Of a DNA stretch of 64,000 nucleotides, positions 26,583 to 35,615 are shown in pieces; the first letter of the stretch is position 1; the number at the start of each line of letters is the position of its first letter. The notes under the pieces were generated by a model. It did not search any database and was not told where the DNA came from. It was given only the letters and a program-made list of their open reading frames with translations. Made by a program: the position numbers and the translations under genes. The stretch comes from Desulfocicer vacuolatum DSM 3385 (GTDB lineage: Bacteria > Desulfobacterota > Desulfobacteria > Desulfobacterales > Desulfobacteraceae): positions 107,312 through 171,311 of the forward strand of contig NZ_FWXY01000011.1 of the NCBI RefSeq assembly GCF_900176365.1. The letters run 5' to 3'.

Positions 26583-28853
26583 ATGAGTGTAGAATTTTAT
26601 TTTTTTGCCGTGGGCATTCTTTTATTGTTTGCCTCCTTTGATCTTGTGGTGGGCGTCACCAACGATGCTGTTAATTTTTTAAATTCCGCCATTGGGTCCA
26701 AAGCGGCCCCCTTTAGAACCATTATGATCATTGCAAGTATCGGCATCCTTGCCGGAGTAACCTTTTCCGGCGGTATGATGGAGGTGGCCAGAAAAGGCAT
26801 TTTTCATCCCCAGTTTTTCACCATGCCCAACCTCATGACCGTGTTTCTGGCGGTGATGTTGACAGATATTTTGCTCCTTGATCTTTTTAATACCCATGGA
26901 TTGCCCACATCCACCACCGTATCCATTGTGTTTGAACTGTTGGGGGCCGCCGTTGCCGTGTCCCTGATAAAAATCGTGAGCACCGTGGACAATACCATGG
27001 CCATCTGGGATTACATCAATACGGCCAAGGCCATGATCATTGTTTTTGGTATTTTACTTTCCATCATTGTGGCTTTTTTTTCCGGGGCTGTGGTTCAGTT
27101 TTTTTCCCGCCTTCTCTTTACCTTTGATTATGAGTCCCGGTTAAAAAAATATGGTGCACTGTGGGGGGGGATGGCCATGACGGCCATCACTTTTTTTATT
27201 TTAATCAAGGGAGCAAAGGGGGCAACCTTCATGACACCGGCTATGGTGGCATGGATTAAAGGCCATTCTCTGTTCATCATGTTTATCATTTTTTCCGGTT
27301 CTGCTGTGACGTTCCAGGTGTTGTTGAGGGTTTTTAAAGTAAATATTTTAAAACCCATTATTCTTGTGGGAACCTTTGCCCTGGCCATGGCCTTTGCCGC
27401 CAATGATCTGGTGAATTTCATCGGGGTGCCCCTGGCCGGTTTAAATGCCTATCAGACCGCTGTGGCATCCACAGATCCTTTGGGGATCACCATGGTGGCA
27501 TTGAGTAAAAAAGTACAATCTCATACGTTTTTGCTGCTTTTGGCAGGAGCCATCATGGTGTTAACCCTGTGGCTTTCAAAAAAAGCCAAAACCGTGACAG
27601 AAACGGAAATCAGTCTGGGACAGCAGGACGAGGGAATGGAACGCTTTGAATCCATCTGGCTTTCCCGAAAAATTGTTAACATGGTGGATTCTTTATTTAG
27701 GTCCATTAAAAAAATTATTCCCGAAACTGTACAGGATGCCGTGGGCAGACGTCTTGCTCCGGTTTCAAAATCTGTTTTGGTAAGCCAGAAGAATAAACCT
27801 TCCTTTGATTTGATCCGGGCATCGGTGAACCTCATGGTTGCCAGTGCCGTGGTCTCTTTGGCCACCTCCTTTAAACTGCCCCTTTCCACCACCTATGTCA
27901 CCTTTATGGTGGCCATGGGTTCTTCTTTTTCCGATCAGGCCTGGGGTCGGGAAAGTGCCGTGTACCGGGTCACCGGGGTGTTAACTGTGGTGGGGGGCTG
28001 GTTCATGACCGCCTTTATCGCCTTTGTTGTCTCCTTTGTTTTTGCCGGGGTTCTTTTTTATTTTCAGATTCTGGGAGTCGTGGGGCTTGTGGCCGTGGCA
28101 GGTTTTCTTATCTGGAAAAACCAGGTGAAACATAAAGACAGGGAAAAAGAAAAAGATGAGATCAATATTTTCACCATGGACAAGGTGGACAATTTTAAGG
28201 ATGCCGTGTCCGATACCTTTGACCATCTCTCCTACCTCTTGAAATCCATTAAAAAATCTCTGGATACGGGATTTGATGCTCTTTTTGAAGATGATCTGGA
28301 CCGCTTGAAACAGGAACGAAAGCAGGTGAAAAAATTTCAGATGTGGACCAATATCATTATTGCCAATATTTTTAAGGTACTTCGGTTACAGCAGCAGGAA
28401 GACATAAAAACGTCCTATAATTATTATCAGATCATTCGTCGTCTTCAGAAAATATCAGATACCCACAGGGATATTATCATCCGTTCCACACGGCATGTGA
28501 GCAATCGCCATAAAGGGTTGCTTCCGGTGCAGATTGAGGAGTTAAAGCAGGTCCGGGCGTGCGTGATGGCAATGTTGACCATGATGGAGGAGACGTTCAA
28601 CAAAAAGGATCTTGTCCATTATGATAAGGTTACCTCAGAGTTTAACAACATGAGATGTCTTATTAATGAGATCAATGAAAATCAAATTGAACGAATCAGA
28701 GAAGACTCTTCAAAAACCCGTTTGAGTATTCTTTTTTATGCCATTGGCGGTAATTGCTTGACCATGATGCGCCAGAATGTTCGCCTTCTTGAGATTTTCA
28801 ATGATTCTTTTGTCTTGGAGGATCCTCCCAAATTTCTTTGTATGAAAGAGTAG
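26583..28853 (+). CDS. Pit-type inorganic phosphate transporter with helical PhoU/DUF47-like C-terminus
   Basis: A 756-residue inner-membrane transporter. The duplicated PHO4/Pit signature is present (GVTNDAVNFLNSAIGSKAAPF near residue 24 and FAANDLVNFIGVPLAGLNA near 277), with about ten to twelve hydrophobic helices up to residue ~515. The last ~240 residues are soluble and helical (TMDKVDNFKDAVSDTFDHL, then IIRRLQKISDTHRDIIIRSTRHV), resembling the PhoU/DUF47 proteins often encoded beside pit genes. A regulator thus seems fused to the transporter. No clear ribosome site precedes the ATG, which directly follows a repeat. Downstream genes include another PhoU-like domain, supporting phosphate as substrate. 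Confidence 0.87.
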   Translation: MSVEFYFFAVGILLLFASFDLVVGVTNDAVNFLNSAIGSKAAPFRTIMIIASIGILAGVTFSGGMMEVARKGIFHPQFFTMPNLMTVFLAVMLTDILLLDLFNTHGLPTSTTVSIVFELLGAAVAVSLIKIVSTVDNTMAIWDYINTAKAMIIVFGILLSIIVAFFSGAVVQFFSRLLFTFDYESRLKKYGALWGGMAMTAITFFILIKGAKGATFMTPAMVAWIKGHSLFIMFIIFSGSAVTFQVLLRVFKVNILKPIILVGTFALAMAFAANDLVNFIGVPLAGLNAYQTAVASTDPLGITMVALSKKVQSHTFLLLLAGAIMVLTLWLSKKAKTVTETEISLGQQDEGMERFESIWLSRKIVNMVDSLFRSIKKIIPETVQDAVGRRLAPVSKSVLVSQKNKPSFDLIRASVNLMVASAVVSLATSFKLPLSTTYVTFMVAMGSSFSDQAWGRESAVYRVTGVLTVVGGWFMTAFIAFVVSFVFAGVLFYFQILGVVGLVAVAGFLIWKNQVKHKDREKEKDEINIFTMDKVDNFKDAVSDTFDHLSYLLKSIKKSLDTGFDALFEDDLDRLKQERKQVKKFQMWTNIIIANIFKVLRLQQQEDIKTSYNYYQIIRRLQKISDTHRDIIIRSTRHVSNRHKGLLPVQIEELKQVRACVMAMLTMMEETFNKKDLVHYDKVTSEFNNMRCLINEINENQIERIREDSSKTRLSILFYAIGGNCLTMMRQNVRLLEIFNDSFVLEDPPKFLCMKE

Positions 28854-28997
28854 ATGATTCTATCAATCTTTTATGCTTCCTTTCCCTGGGCATCGAAGAT
28901 AAGACCTAAGCCGTGAACTCGGGCACACTTTGTGAAATAGTATTTTTTCATTATTCATAATCAAAATGTATTAAAATGAGTAAGAAGAAAGGGACAG

Positions 28998-30161
28998 GTG
29001 AACCCATTGCAAAGCAAGGCTGAAAAGGAGATAGTAAAAGGAGAGATCAAAGAAAATTTCCAGGAGATCACCCAGGAGGACCATGATATTTTTTTCAAGG
29101 TGGTTTCCTTTGAGCTCACTCCGGAACAGAAAAAAAAGATTGCCTGCCCAGACAGGCAATTTCCACGGCAAAAATCAGTTCTGGCGGTTCACTGGCACCC
29201 GGAGTTCATTCCCATGGAGTTGATTTCCCAGCGTATTGATACGCTTTATCCCCATCGGGAAAATGAGCTGATTATTCCCACCCAGCACAATGAAATTATG
29301 GAATACAAGGGCTTTGCCGGGGTTGAAGTGGATTGCTATTCCAAGGGTTTTAATCAAAAAGTCCAAATATTGCTTCATTTTAAGGACACCAATGTTAAAA
29401 AAGCCCATACCTTGAAGAAAATGTTGGCGCATACCTTTAAATATCGTTCTTCCCAGCTGTTTGACTTTATGGATACCATTATCAGGCCCCATACCCGGCG
29501 CATTGAAACGGCTGCCGGGCAGACCGGGGCTGACCCGGAACTTATTGAGTTTGTTCGGATCCATGTAAAAAAAATTGAAACTCTCATTGATCAACACAGC
29601 TCAAGCTTACCTCCCCAGGTCATGAAAAATAAGGTGTTGAGGAATTTTTTTGATTGTTTACGTCCCCAATATGGAGATCCCTTTATTAACAGAATACAGA
29701 CCTATCTGACTGCGGTGAAAAAAATTGTTAAGGCTGATTTCCCTTTGAAATATTTTTTCAGAACTTCTGAAATCATTGAAGAGGCCAGATCCCTTAATGC
29801 TGGCATTGTTATTCCCCATCCAGAGCAGTTTTGGCCGGTACTTCTGGCAGGCTATGATGTGGATGGGGTGGAAGTGTGGAATCCCCAGTCCCATCGTTAT
29901 ACCGATTTTCTCATATCCGTTCTCCAGGACATGAATGCGAAAAATGAGAAATATCAGCGTAAACTTTTGATATTAATGGGAGACGACACCCATTTTGGGG
30001 AGAAAATTAAAGATTCTAACTCCCGGAACGGGGGGAAACCCCAGCGGGAAATCGGAGTTCAGCCTTCCTGGGATGATTTGGAAATCGGCAAAAAACTGAT
30101 CAAAGGGAACGTCAGTCGGGAGCGGGTTATCCAGGAATACAAACATCGCCTTTCTATTTAA
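28998..30161 (+). CDS. PHP-like metal-dependent phosphoesterase family protein, uncharacterised
   Basis: A 387-residue soluble protein. Its His/Asp clusters suit a PHP (polymerase and histidinol phosphatase) metal centre: VHWHPEF (residues 64-70), PTQHNEIMEY, VEVDCYSKG, VIPHPEQFWP, DVDGVEVWNPQ and MGDDTHFGEK. I recognise the fold by these motifs, not a named subfamily. The GTG at 28998 follows AAGGG by about 5 bp; no better ATG exists before the conserved part. It lies between the Pit transporter and the PhoU/kinase-like fusion, all on the plus strand, so a role in phosphate-linked regulation is suggested but unproved. Confidence 0.7.
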   Translation: MNPLQSKAEKEIVKGEIKENFQEITQEDHDIFFKVVSFELTPEQKKKIACPDRQFPRQKSVLAVHWHPEFIPMELISQRIDTLYPHRENELIIPTQHNEIMEYKGFAGVEVDCYSKGFNQKVQILLHFKDTNVKKAHTLKKMLAHTFKYRSSQLFDFMDTIIRPHTRRIETAAGQTGADPELIEFVRIHVKKIETLIDQHSSSLPPQVMKNKVLRNFFDCLRPQYGDPFINRIQTYLTAVKKIVKADFPLKYFFRTSEIIEEARSLNAGIVIPHPEQFWPVLLAGYDVDGVEVWNPQSHRYTDFLISVLQDMNAKNEKYQRKLLILMGDDTHFGEKIKDSNSRNGGKPQREIGVQPSWDDLEIGKKLIKGNVSRERVIQEYKHRLSI

Positions 30162-30418
30162 CCTGAAAATGGCAAAGGTCATTTGCCCGGATATGCAAGG
30201 CACCGGACATGCAGCTGTAGTGGTCTGATGCAAATTTCTGGAAACGCGGCGGTTCTGGCCAAAGGGCGCTCCCTGGAGGGTTCGATTGTTTTGAGTGCTG
30301 TAACCTTGGTGAGTAGAAGAATTGTTGGAATTCAGTGTAAGCATTCGATAATATTCTATATTACTTAAAGTTAAAAGCAGAGTATGCAATTTTTAGATTT
30401 AAAAGGTATTGATTTTTA
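30162..30418. other. Noncoding stretch between the PHP-like and PhoU/APH genes
   Basis: About 257 bp, AT-rich toward its end. I see no repeat unit or clear terminator. It could hold a promoter for the PhoU/APH gene. Confidence 0.3.
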
Positions 30419-32080
30419 ATGAAGGCAATCATCGGAAATTTTAAATTGCTGGCCATTGAAACCGAGAATCAGATTAAGTTGACCCATGGCCTGCTTTCCG
30501 ATTTTAATATTGATGTGCTGGAGAAGATAACAGCCCAGGACGACTATATTGATAATTTAAAAACCATTGTTGAAAATGCCTGTTTTTCAGATATTTATAA
30601 TATGAAAAGATCCCCTGACATGGCCCCTTTGAATAGAATCCGGGCACTTCATATTATTTGTGTTAACCTGGAAAGAATTGCCGACTTTTGTGTTAATATT
30701 GCCCGCCAAACCCAATATCTCACCAGCAAGGATTTTATCCAGAAATACGATTATCAATCCATGTTTCTGGAAATTCAACAAAGTGTCAGCCGTATTACCC
30801 GGGTATTTGACCATGGGAATCTTTCCCAGGCCCTGGAGATCTGTCGTGCCGAGTTTAAACTCGATGACCTGTGGGAGCACACCTTTAACATTCTTTTAAG
30901 GGATCTGAAAAAAGGGGATGAGGTGACCAATCTGGTCACCACTATTTTTATTTTTCGATATCTGGAACGCATCGGCGATTCCATTTTAAACATTGGAGAA
31001 GCGCTTATTTTTGCCATTATGGGGGATCGCATCAAGATTCGTCAGGTGGAGGCCCTGGAAAAAACCTTAACAGAATCTGGATTTAAGGGAACCCTTGGAG
31101 ATATTGATTTTGCGTCCATATGGGGCTCCCGTTCCGGGTGTCGCATCAGTAAGGTCAGCCGCAAGAAACCCTCGGGTTTCCAGGCCCAGGGAATTTTCAA
31201 AGAAGGTAAAATCCTTAAGATTCAGAAGGAGCGGGCCAATATCAATCAATGGGAAAAAATTTGTCCGGGAGTGGCACCAAAGGTGTTTGGATATTATGAA
31301 AAATACCGTACTGCCTCTCTGTTGGTGGAGTTTCTTTCAGGATGTACCCTGGATCAGGTCTTTTTAAGCGAAAGCAGCGCTGTCATGGAGAATGCCATGT
31401 TTGTTTTTGAGCAAACCCTGACGGATATATGGCATAAAACCCTCGTTTCTGAGCCCTGTCCCACAGATTATATGTTTCAGCTCATGCAACGATTTCCCGC
31501 CATTTGCCGGGTACACCCTGATTTTTTAATCTTCCATGGCCCCCGGGAAGGGAGTCACAAAACCATAGAGGATCGTGACCTTATTCAAGCCTGCCATAAG
31601 ATTGAGAAGGGGCTGCCCGCCCCTTTCAGCATCTTTATTCATGGTGATTTTAATACCAATAATATTGTTTACAACCATGAGGATCAGAAGATTCATTACA
31701 TTGATCTTTATCGATCCCGGCAGGGGGATTATGTCCAGGATGCAGCGGTGTTCTTGGTTTCCAATTTCAGGGTACCGGTGTTTGATGTTGAACTGCGGGC
31801 CCGTTTAAATAAAGTATCCCACCATTTTTACAATGTATTTCATCATTTTGCTTTTGAACAGGGGGATCTTACTTTTAATGCCAGGCTCAGCCTGGCTCTT
31901 GCCAGATCTTTTTTAACTTCCACACGCTTTGAACTTAATAAAGAATTTTCCGGGGTGATGTGTCAAAATGCCCGTATTTTGATGGAACGAGTGATGGCCC
32001 ACCATGGGAAACCCTGGGAAAATTTTCCGTTTCCCGGGGAGATACTGCATTATGACAATGAATCATGGAGACACGAATGA
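30419..32080 (+). CDS. Fusion of PhoU-like domain and aminoglycoside-phosphotransferase-like kinase domain
   Basis: A 553-residue cytoplasmic protein. Residues 1-220 are all-helical and PhoU-like, with the paired metal-site segments NRIRALHIICVNLERIADFCVNIA and TTIFIFRYLERIGDSILNIGEALI. Residues 255-540 look like an APH/choline-kinase fold: GIFKEGKILKIQKE with a candidate ATP lysine, SLLVEFLSGCTLDQV, the catalytic loop FIHGDFNTNNIVYN and the metal site IHYIDLYRSRQGDYVQDAA. Essential kinase residues (HGDxNxxN, then Asp) are intact, so phosphotransfer is plausible. Its stop overlaps the start of the ATP-grasp gene, implying a joint function. The substrate is unknown. Confidence 0.8.
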   Translation: MKAIIGNFKLLAIETENQIKLTHGLLSDFNIDVLEKITAQDDYIDNLKTIVENACFSDIYNMKRSPDMAPLNRIRALHIICVNLERIADFCVNIARQTQYLTSKDFIQKYDYQSMFLEIQQSVSRITRVFDHGNLSQALEICRAEFKLDDLWEHTFNILLRDLKKGDEVTNLVTTIFIFRYLERIGDSILNIGEALIFAIMGDRIKIRQVEALEKTLTESGFKGTLGDIDFASIWGSRSGCRISKVSRKKPSGFQAQGIFKEGKILKIQKERANINQWEKICPGVAPKVFGYYEKYRTASLLVEFLSGCTLDQVFLSESSAVMENAMFVFEQTLTDIWHKTLVSEPCPTDYMFQLMQRFPAICRVHPDFLIFHGPREGSHKTIEDRDLIQACHKIEKGLPAPFSIFIHGDFNTNNIVYNHEDQKIHYIDLYRSRQGDYVQDAAVFLVSNFRVPVFDVELRARLNKVSHHFYNVFHHFAFEQGDLTFNARLSLALARSFLTSTRFELNKEFSGVMCQNARILMERVMAHHGKPWENFPFPGEILHYDNESWRHE

Positions 32081-32967
32081 TGAAAATCGGTGTGATTGGT
32101 ATTTCCGGAGGATGGTCTTCGGAACAATTGGCTGATGCCGTTGAAAAAAAAACGGGGTTTCGTCTTATCGTTGACTTTGAAAATCTCTTGCTTGATCTTG
32201 ATACAGGAACGGTCTGGTCTGGAGGTGTTGATCTCTCCAGCCTGGATGCCCTGATGGTGAAAAAAATTGGGGCACAATACTCTCCTGCCCTGCTGGATCG
32301 TCTTGATATTTTACGTTTTCTACAGGGTAAAGGGGTGCCTGTTTTTTCACCGCCTGATCGTATCATGGGGGTGTTGAATCGTCTCTCCTGCACCATTACC
32401 CTTAGAAACGGCAAGATTCCCATGCCCCCCACCATTATTACAGAAAATGTTGATTTGGGATTAAAGGCGGTGGAGACTTACAAAGAAGCTGTTTTTAAAC
32501 CGATGTTCTCTTCCAAAGCCAGGGGGATGGAAGTGATATCCCCAGGGCTCGGTGCCCGGGAAAAAATTGAAAATTTTGCCAAAAAACACGGCATGATGTA
32601 TATCCAAAAAAAAATTGATTTTGGCCGACAGGATTTGGGTATTGTCTTTCTTGGGGGGAGGTATCTCACCACCTATGCAAGGTGTGCCCGGGGTGATTCG
32701 TGGAATACCACCATACGCTCCGGTGGAGAATATAAACCCTTTGACCCTTCTTTGGAACTCATTGCCCTGGCACAAAAAGCCCAGTCATTGTTTGGACTTG
32801 ATTTCACCTGTGTGGATGTGGCTCAGACTCCTGACGGTCCTGTTGTGTTTGAAGTTTCCGCCTTTGGTGGTTTCCGGGGTATTCACATGGCCAGGGGAAT
32901 GAACGCGGCAGACCTTTATGTGACATATATTCAGGAACAGCTTGATAAGGGACTCATAACTTATTAA
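32077..32967 (+). CDS. RimK-like ATP-grasp ligase
   Basis: A 296-residue ATP-grasp protein related to glutamate or peptide ligases such as RimK. It has the N-terminal pre-grasp segment (IGVIGISGGWSSEQLADAV), the ATP-binding strand EAVFKPMFSSKARGMEVI and the metal site VVFEVSAFGGFRGIHMARGMNAADLY, where the usual Asn after Glu-Val is Ser. The ATG at 32077 overlaps the preceding stop (ATGA) and has GGAG 6 bp upstream. Coupling to the PhoU/APH gene suggests a shared product. ATP-grasp proteins of the so-called GAK neighbourhoods look similar, but no HprK-like or CofD-like gene is nearby. The substrate is unknown. Confidence 0.82.
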   Translation: MMKIGVIGISGGWSSEQLADAVEKKTGFRLIVDFENLLLDLDTGTVWSGGVDLSSLDALMVKKIGAQYSPALLDRLDILRFLQGKGVPVFSPPDRIMGVLNRLSCTITLRNGKIPMPPTIITENVDLGLKAVETYKEAVFKPMFSSKARGMEVISPGLGAREKIENFAKKHGMMYIQKKIDFGRQDLGIVFLGGRYLTTYARCARGDSWNTTIRSGGEYKPFDPSLELIALAQKAQSLFGLDFTCVDVAQTPDGPVVFEVSAFGGFRGIHMARGMNAADLYVTYIQEQLDKGLITY

Positions 32968-33019
32968 TTTTCCATATAATACTCTATGGTTGCTATTTCC
33001 CGTGAATGAGACCCCGAAT

Positions 33020-33093
33020 AAACGGTAGATTGAAAATTGCGGACTCCCTAACTGCCATGGGCTGACCTGATTTTGACTTGGTTCTGCCCATGG
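33020..33093 (+). repeat. Short motif copy 2 followed by a truncated B-type repeat
   Basis: AACGGTAGATTGAAAATTGCGG (33021-33042) matches the motif at 9508-9538. It is followed by a B fragment with perfect 10-bp arms TGCCATGGGC and GCCCATGGCA around the usual centre (33053-33093). A further inverted repeat TGCCAGAA/TTCTGGCA lies at 33181-33238, between convergent genes, and may act as a weak two-way terminator. Confidence 0.65.
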
Positions 33094-33248
33094 CAAAAAT
33101 AGAAAGTGTCCCAGAATTTGAGGAAAATTTGCCATCCATCATATGGTCCCCAAAAATGTCGACACTTTTTTTGAAATGCTTGCCAGAAAAACGTGGGGAT
33201 GGATTTGGAAAGTGCAAAACGGGAATGGGTTCTGGCAACCGTTCATAA

Positions 33249-34262
33249 TCAAACGCTTCGGGAAAAAAAAGATTTAAAGACATCAATGACTTTTTCTATG
33301 TCCTCCGGCCCAATGTCCAGGTGGGTGACCAGACGCAGATCATCCTCATCGGAAACGAGAATGCCCTTTTCCTTCATAAAAAGAGAAAGACCGGTGCCTT
33401 TTCCCCGGGTGGAGACAAACACCATGTTGGTCTGACCGGAATCCGGGCTGATGTCAAGTTCTTGAATATCAGAAAGGCCCTCTTTCAAACGGGTGGCATT
33501 TTCATGATCCATGGCCAGTCGTTCAATATTGTTTTCCAGAGCATAAATCCCGGCTGCAGCCAGCACACCTGCCTGGCGCATGCCGCCTCCCAGCATTTTT
33601 CGCCATCTTCTGGCTTTTTGGATCAATTCAGGGGAAGCGCACAGCACAGACCCCACCGGGGCACCAAGGCCCTTAGACAGGCACACTGACACAGAGTCAA
33701 AGTGGTTTGTGATATCGGTCACCGGGCAATTGAGTTTGACGGCGGCATTGAATATCCTGGCTCCATCCAGGTGAAATTTCAATTTTCTGGCAGTGGCAAA
33801 GGTCCGGGCATCCTCAATATACTCCATGGGGAGCACCTTACCTCCCTGGGTATTTTCAAGACATAAAAGGGCGGTGGGGGCAAAGTGAAAATCATCGGGT
33901 TTGATGTATTGGGCCACTTTTTCAAGGTCCAGAGTGCCGTCGGGCTCAAGGTCCAGGGGTTGGGGCTGGATGCTGCCAAGGACGGCGGCTCCCCCTGCCT
34001 CATATCGATAGGTGTGGGCTTTTTGTCCCACTATATATTCATCCCCCCGCCTGCAATGGCTTAAAAGGGCCAGGAGATTACTTTGGGTGCCTGAACTGCA
34101 ATAAAGGGCAGCCTTTTTTCCCAGCATATCGGCGCAAAGGGTTTCCAGGCGGTTTACAGTGGGATCTTCACCATACACATCATCTCCGACTTCTGCCTGG
34201 GCCATGCAGTGTCGCATGGCATCACCGGGTGTTGTTACTGTGTCGCTTCTCAAATCAATCAA
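33249..34262 (-). CDS. ltaE: Low-specificity L-threonine aldolase
   Basis: A PLP enzyme that cleaves L-threonine or allo-threonine to glycine and acetaldehyde. The 337-residue form has IDLRSDTVTTPGDAMRHCM at the N-terminus, FHLDGARIFNAAV and the PLP-lysine motif SVCLSKGLGAPVGSVL. I choose the TTG at 34262, preceded by AAAGGAAA about 7 bp upstream, because it gives the normal family start. An ATG at 34331 in the same frame lies inside a reversed B repeat and would add 23 unrelated residues. It follows the methyltransferase gene in the same direction across an 84-bp gap filled mostly by that repeat. Confidence 0.92.
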   Translation of the reverse strand: MIDLRSDTVTTPGDAMRHCMAQAEVGDDVYGEDPTVNRLETLCADMLGKKAALYCSSGTQSNLLALLSHCRRGDEYIVGQKAHTYRYEAGGAAVLGSIQPQPLDLEPDGTLDLEKVAQYIKPDDFHFAPTALLCLENTQGGKVLPMEYIEDARTFATARKLKFHLDGARIFNAAVKLNCPVTDITNHFDSVSVCLSKGLGAPVGSVLCASPELIQKARRWRKMLGGGMRQAGVLAAAGIYALENNIERLAMDHENATRLKEGLSDIQELDISPDSGQTNMVFVSTRGKGTGLSLFMKEKGILVSDEDDLRLVTHLDIGPEDIEKVIDVFKSFFSRSV

Positions 34263-34295
34263 TGGGTTTTCCTTTGGTGTTTTTTTAATATTTGT

Positions 34296-34342
34296 TATGA
34301 ATAGACCAATCTCAGAATAAGGCCTGCCCATGGCAGTTATAA
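34296..34342 (-). repeat. B-type repeat fragment, inverted
   Basis: In the minus direction it reads ACTGCCATGGGCAGGCC then TTATTCTGAGATTGGTCTATTCATAACAAA, the head and centre of a B unit. It sits between the methyltransferase and threonine aldolase genes and offers an alternative ATG for the latter. Confidence 0.7.
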
Positions 34343-34346
34343 AAAA

Positions 34347-35345
34347 TTATTTTTTTGTTCCCACCATGAGCCCGGATTCCATGGGACCCCGGTAGGGGGT
34401 ACGCCGGATATTTTCAATGCCGGCGCGTGTCATCATGGCGTTAATTTCATTTTCAGAATAAGACTGTCCTCCCTGGGTGCCAAGCAGCATATTCAAGGAG
34501 AAAAGGGCCGGAAAAAGAGGACCGTCCTTGGCAGGATCCAGTATGAAATCATGGATGATCATCATTCCCCCCGGTTCCAGGGTGTGTGCTGCCTTTTCCA
34601 CAATGAGATCACAGTCAGAAGGAGAATCCCCATGCAGTATATGGGAAAGCCACACCACATCGTATTTTCCTTGAATCTCTGTTTCAATGAAATTACCTGC
34701 CTGGAAATCAATCCGATCACTCATATTAAATTTTTCAATGGTTTTTTGGGCAAAGGGCCGGGTGGTGGGGAGGTCAAACACCGTTGCCATAAGATTGGGG
34801 TTGTGCATGCAAAAATGGATGGCATAGGTGCCGGGGCCGCCTCCAAGGTCCAGGAACCGGGTTTTCCCGGAAAGATCAAGGGTGGGTACCAGCCCGGGGG
34901 CCATGCCCATGGCCAAGTTGAACATGCCCATGAGAAAGCTCTCCCGGCGGGATTCATCATCATGGGATATGCTGCTGCGGACGGCCTTGCCGGAGATGAC
35001 TGCCTCATCAAGCCGGGACCATGATTCCACCAGATGGTGATGGTGCATGATCATGAATCCCACATATTGGGGGGAGTCCTTACATAAAAAGGTGGTGGAC
35101 ATGGGGGTCTGGGTGTAATGTTCTCCCTTTTTTTTGATCAGTTCCATGGCACACAGGGCATTGAGGAGCATGGCCACAGCCCTTGGCTCTGCATGAATTT
35201 TTTTTGCCACATCCAGGGCCGTGGTCTCCTTGTGGCCCATGGCAGTGAAAATATCAAGTTTTACAGCCCCATGCAGGGCGCAGGTTTCCCAATAGGCCCC
35301 GGAAAGGCTCAGAAGTTTTGACGGATTGAGGTGCTCTTTTTGCAT
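34347..35345 (-). CDS. SAM-dependent methyltransferase, O-methyltransferase family 2 type
   Basis: A 332-residue methyltransferase with an N-terminal winged-helix dimerisation domain (LSLSGAYWETCALHGAVKLDIFTAM) and a C-terminal Rossmann domain carrying the SAM motif RFLDLGGGPGTYAIHF. VWLSHILHGDS and LEPGGMMIIHDFILD follow, as in hydroxyneurosporene, BchU or plant-type O-methyltransferases. A textbook AAAGGAGG site precedes the ATG. It heads a minus-strand pair with threonine aldolase. The substrate cannot be inferred; no neighbouring pigment or secondary-metabolite genes are visible. Confidence 0.85.
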   Translation of the reverse strand: MQKEHLNPSKLLSLSGAYWETCALHGAVKLDIFTAMGHKETTALDVAKKIHAEPRAVAMLLNALCAMELIKKKGEHYTQTPMSTTFLCKDSPQYVGFMIMHHHHLVESWSRLDEAVISGKAVRSSISHDDESRRESFLMGMFNLAMGMAPGLVPTLDLSGKTRFLDLGGGPGTYAIHFCMHNPNLMATVFDLPTTRPFAQKTIEKFNMSDRIDFQAGNFIETEIQGKYDVVWLSHILHGDSPSDCDLIVEKAAHTLEPGGMMIIHDFILDPAKDGPLFPALFSLNMLLGTQGGQSYSENEINAMMTRAGIENIRRTPYRGPMESGLMVGTKK

Positions 35346-35367
35346 AATGCCTCCTTTTTGAATATTT

Positions 35368-35552
35368 GAAACTCAACTTTCGGGCTTCATTTCAAAGCCG
35401 GCATTGTTAAATGTACCCATGGGCTCAGTGTGCCGACGGGGTCAGGCTTTTGTTATTGATGTTATCGACCAAGGTCTTTGCCAACGAAAAAAGCCTCGAT
35501 AACGAAAGCCTGACCCCACCACGAAATGCGAACACCGAAAGTTGAGTTTGAA
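35368..35552. repeat. Nested palindromic element with GGGGTCAGGC arms
   Basis: Outer arms AAACTCAACTTTCGG and CCGAAAGTTGAGTTT are perfect over 15 bp. Inner arms GGGGTCAGGCTTT..GTTATCGA and TCGATAACGAAAGCCTGACCCC flank a short loop. It lies between divergent genes and could act on either. GGGGTCAG-type ends are common in REP-like elements linked to single-strand (Y1/RAYT) transposases, but no such gene is in this window. Confidence 0.8.
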
Positions 35553-35615
35553 AATTCTATCCTTTTTAAAAAAAACATTCAATTTTTTTTCTGATGGTGT
35601 GATATAAATCCAGAC

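Noticed and set aside
32461..32775. Minus-strand open frames within the ATP-grasp gene
   Set aside because: Low-complexity antisense frames under a conserved gene.
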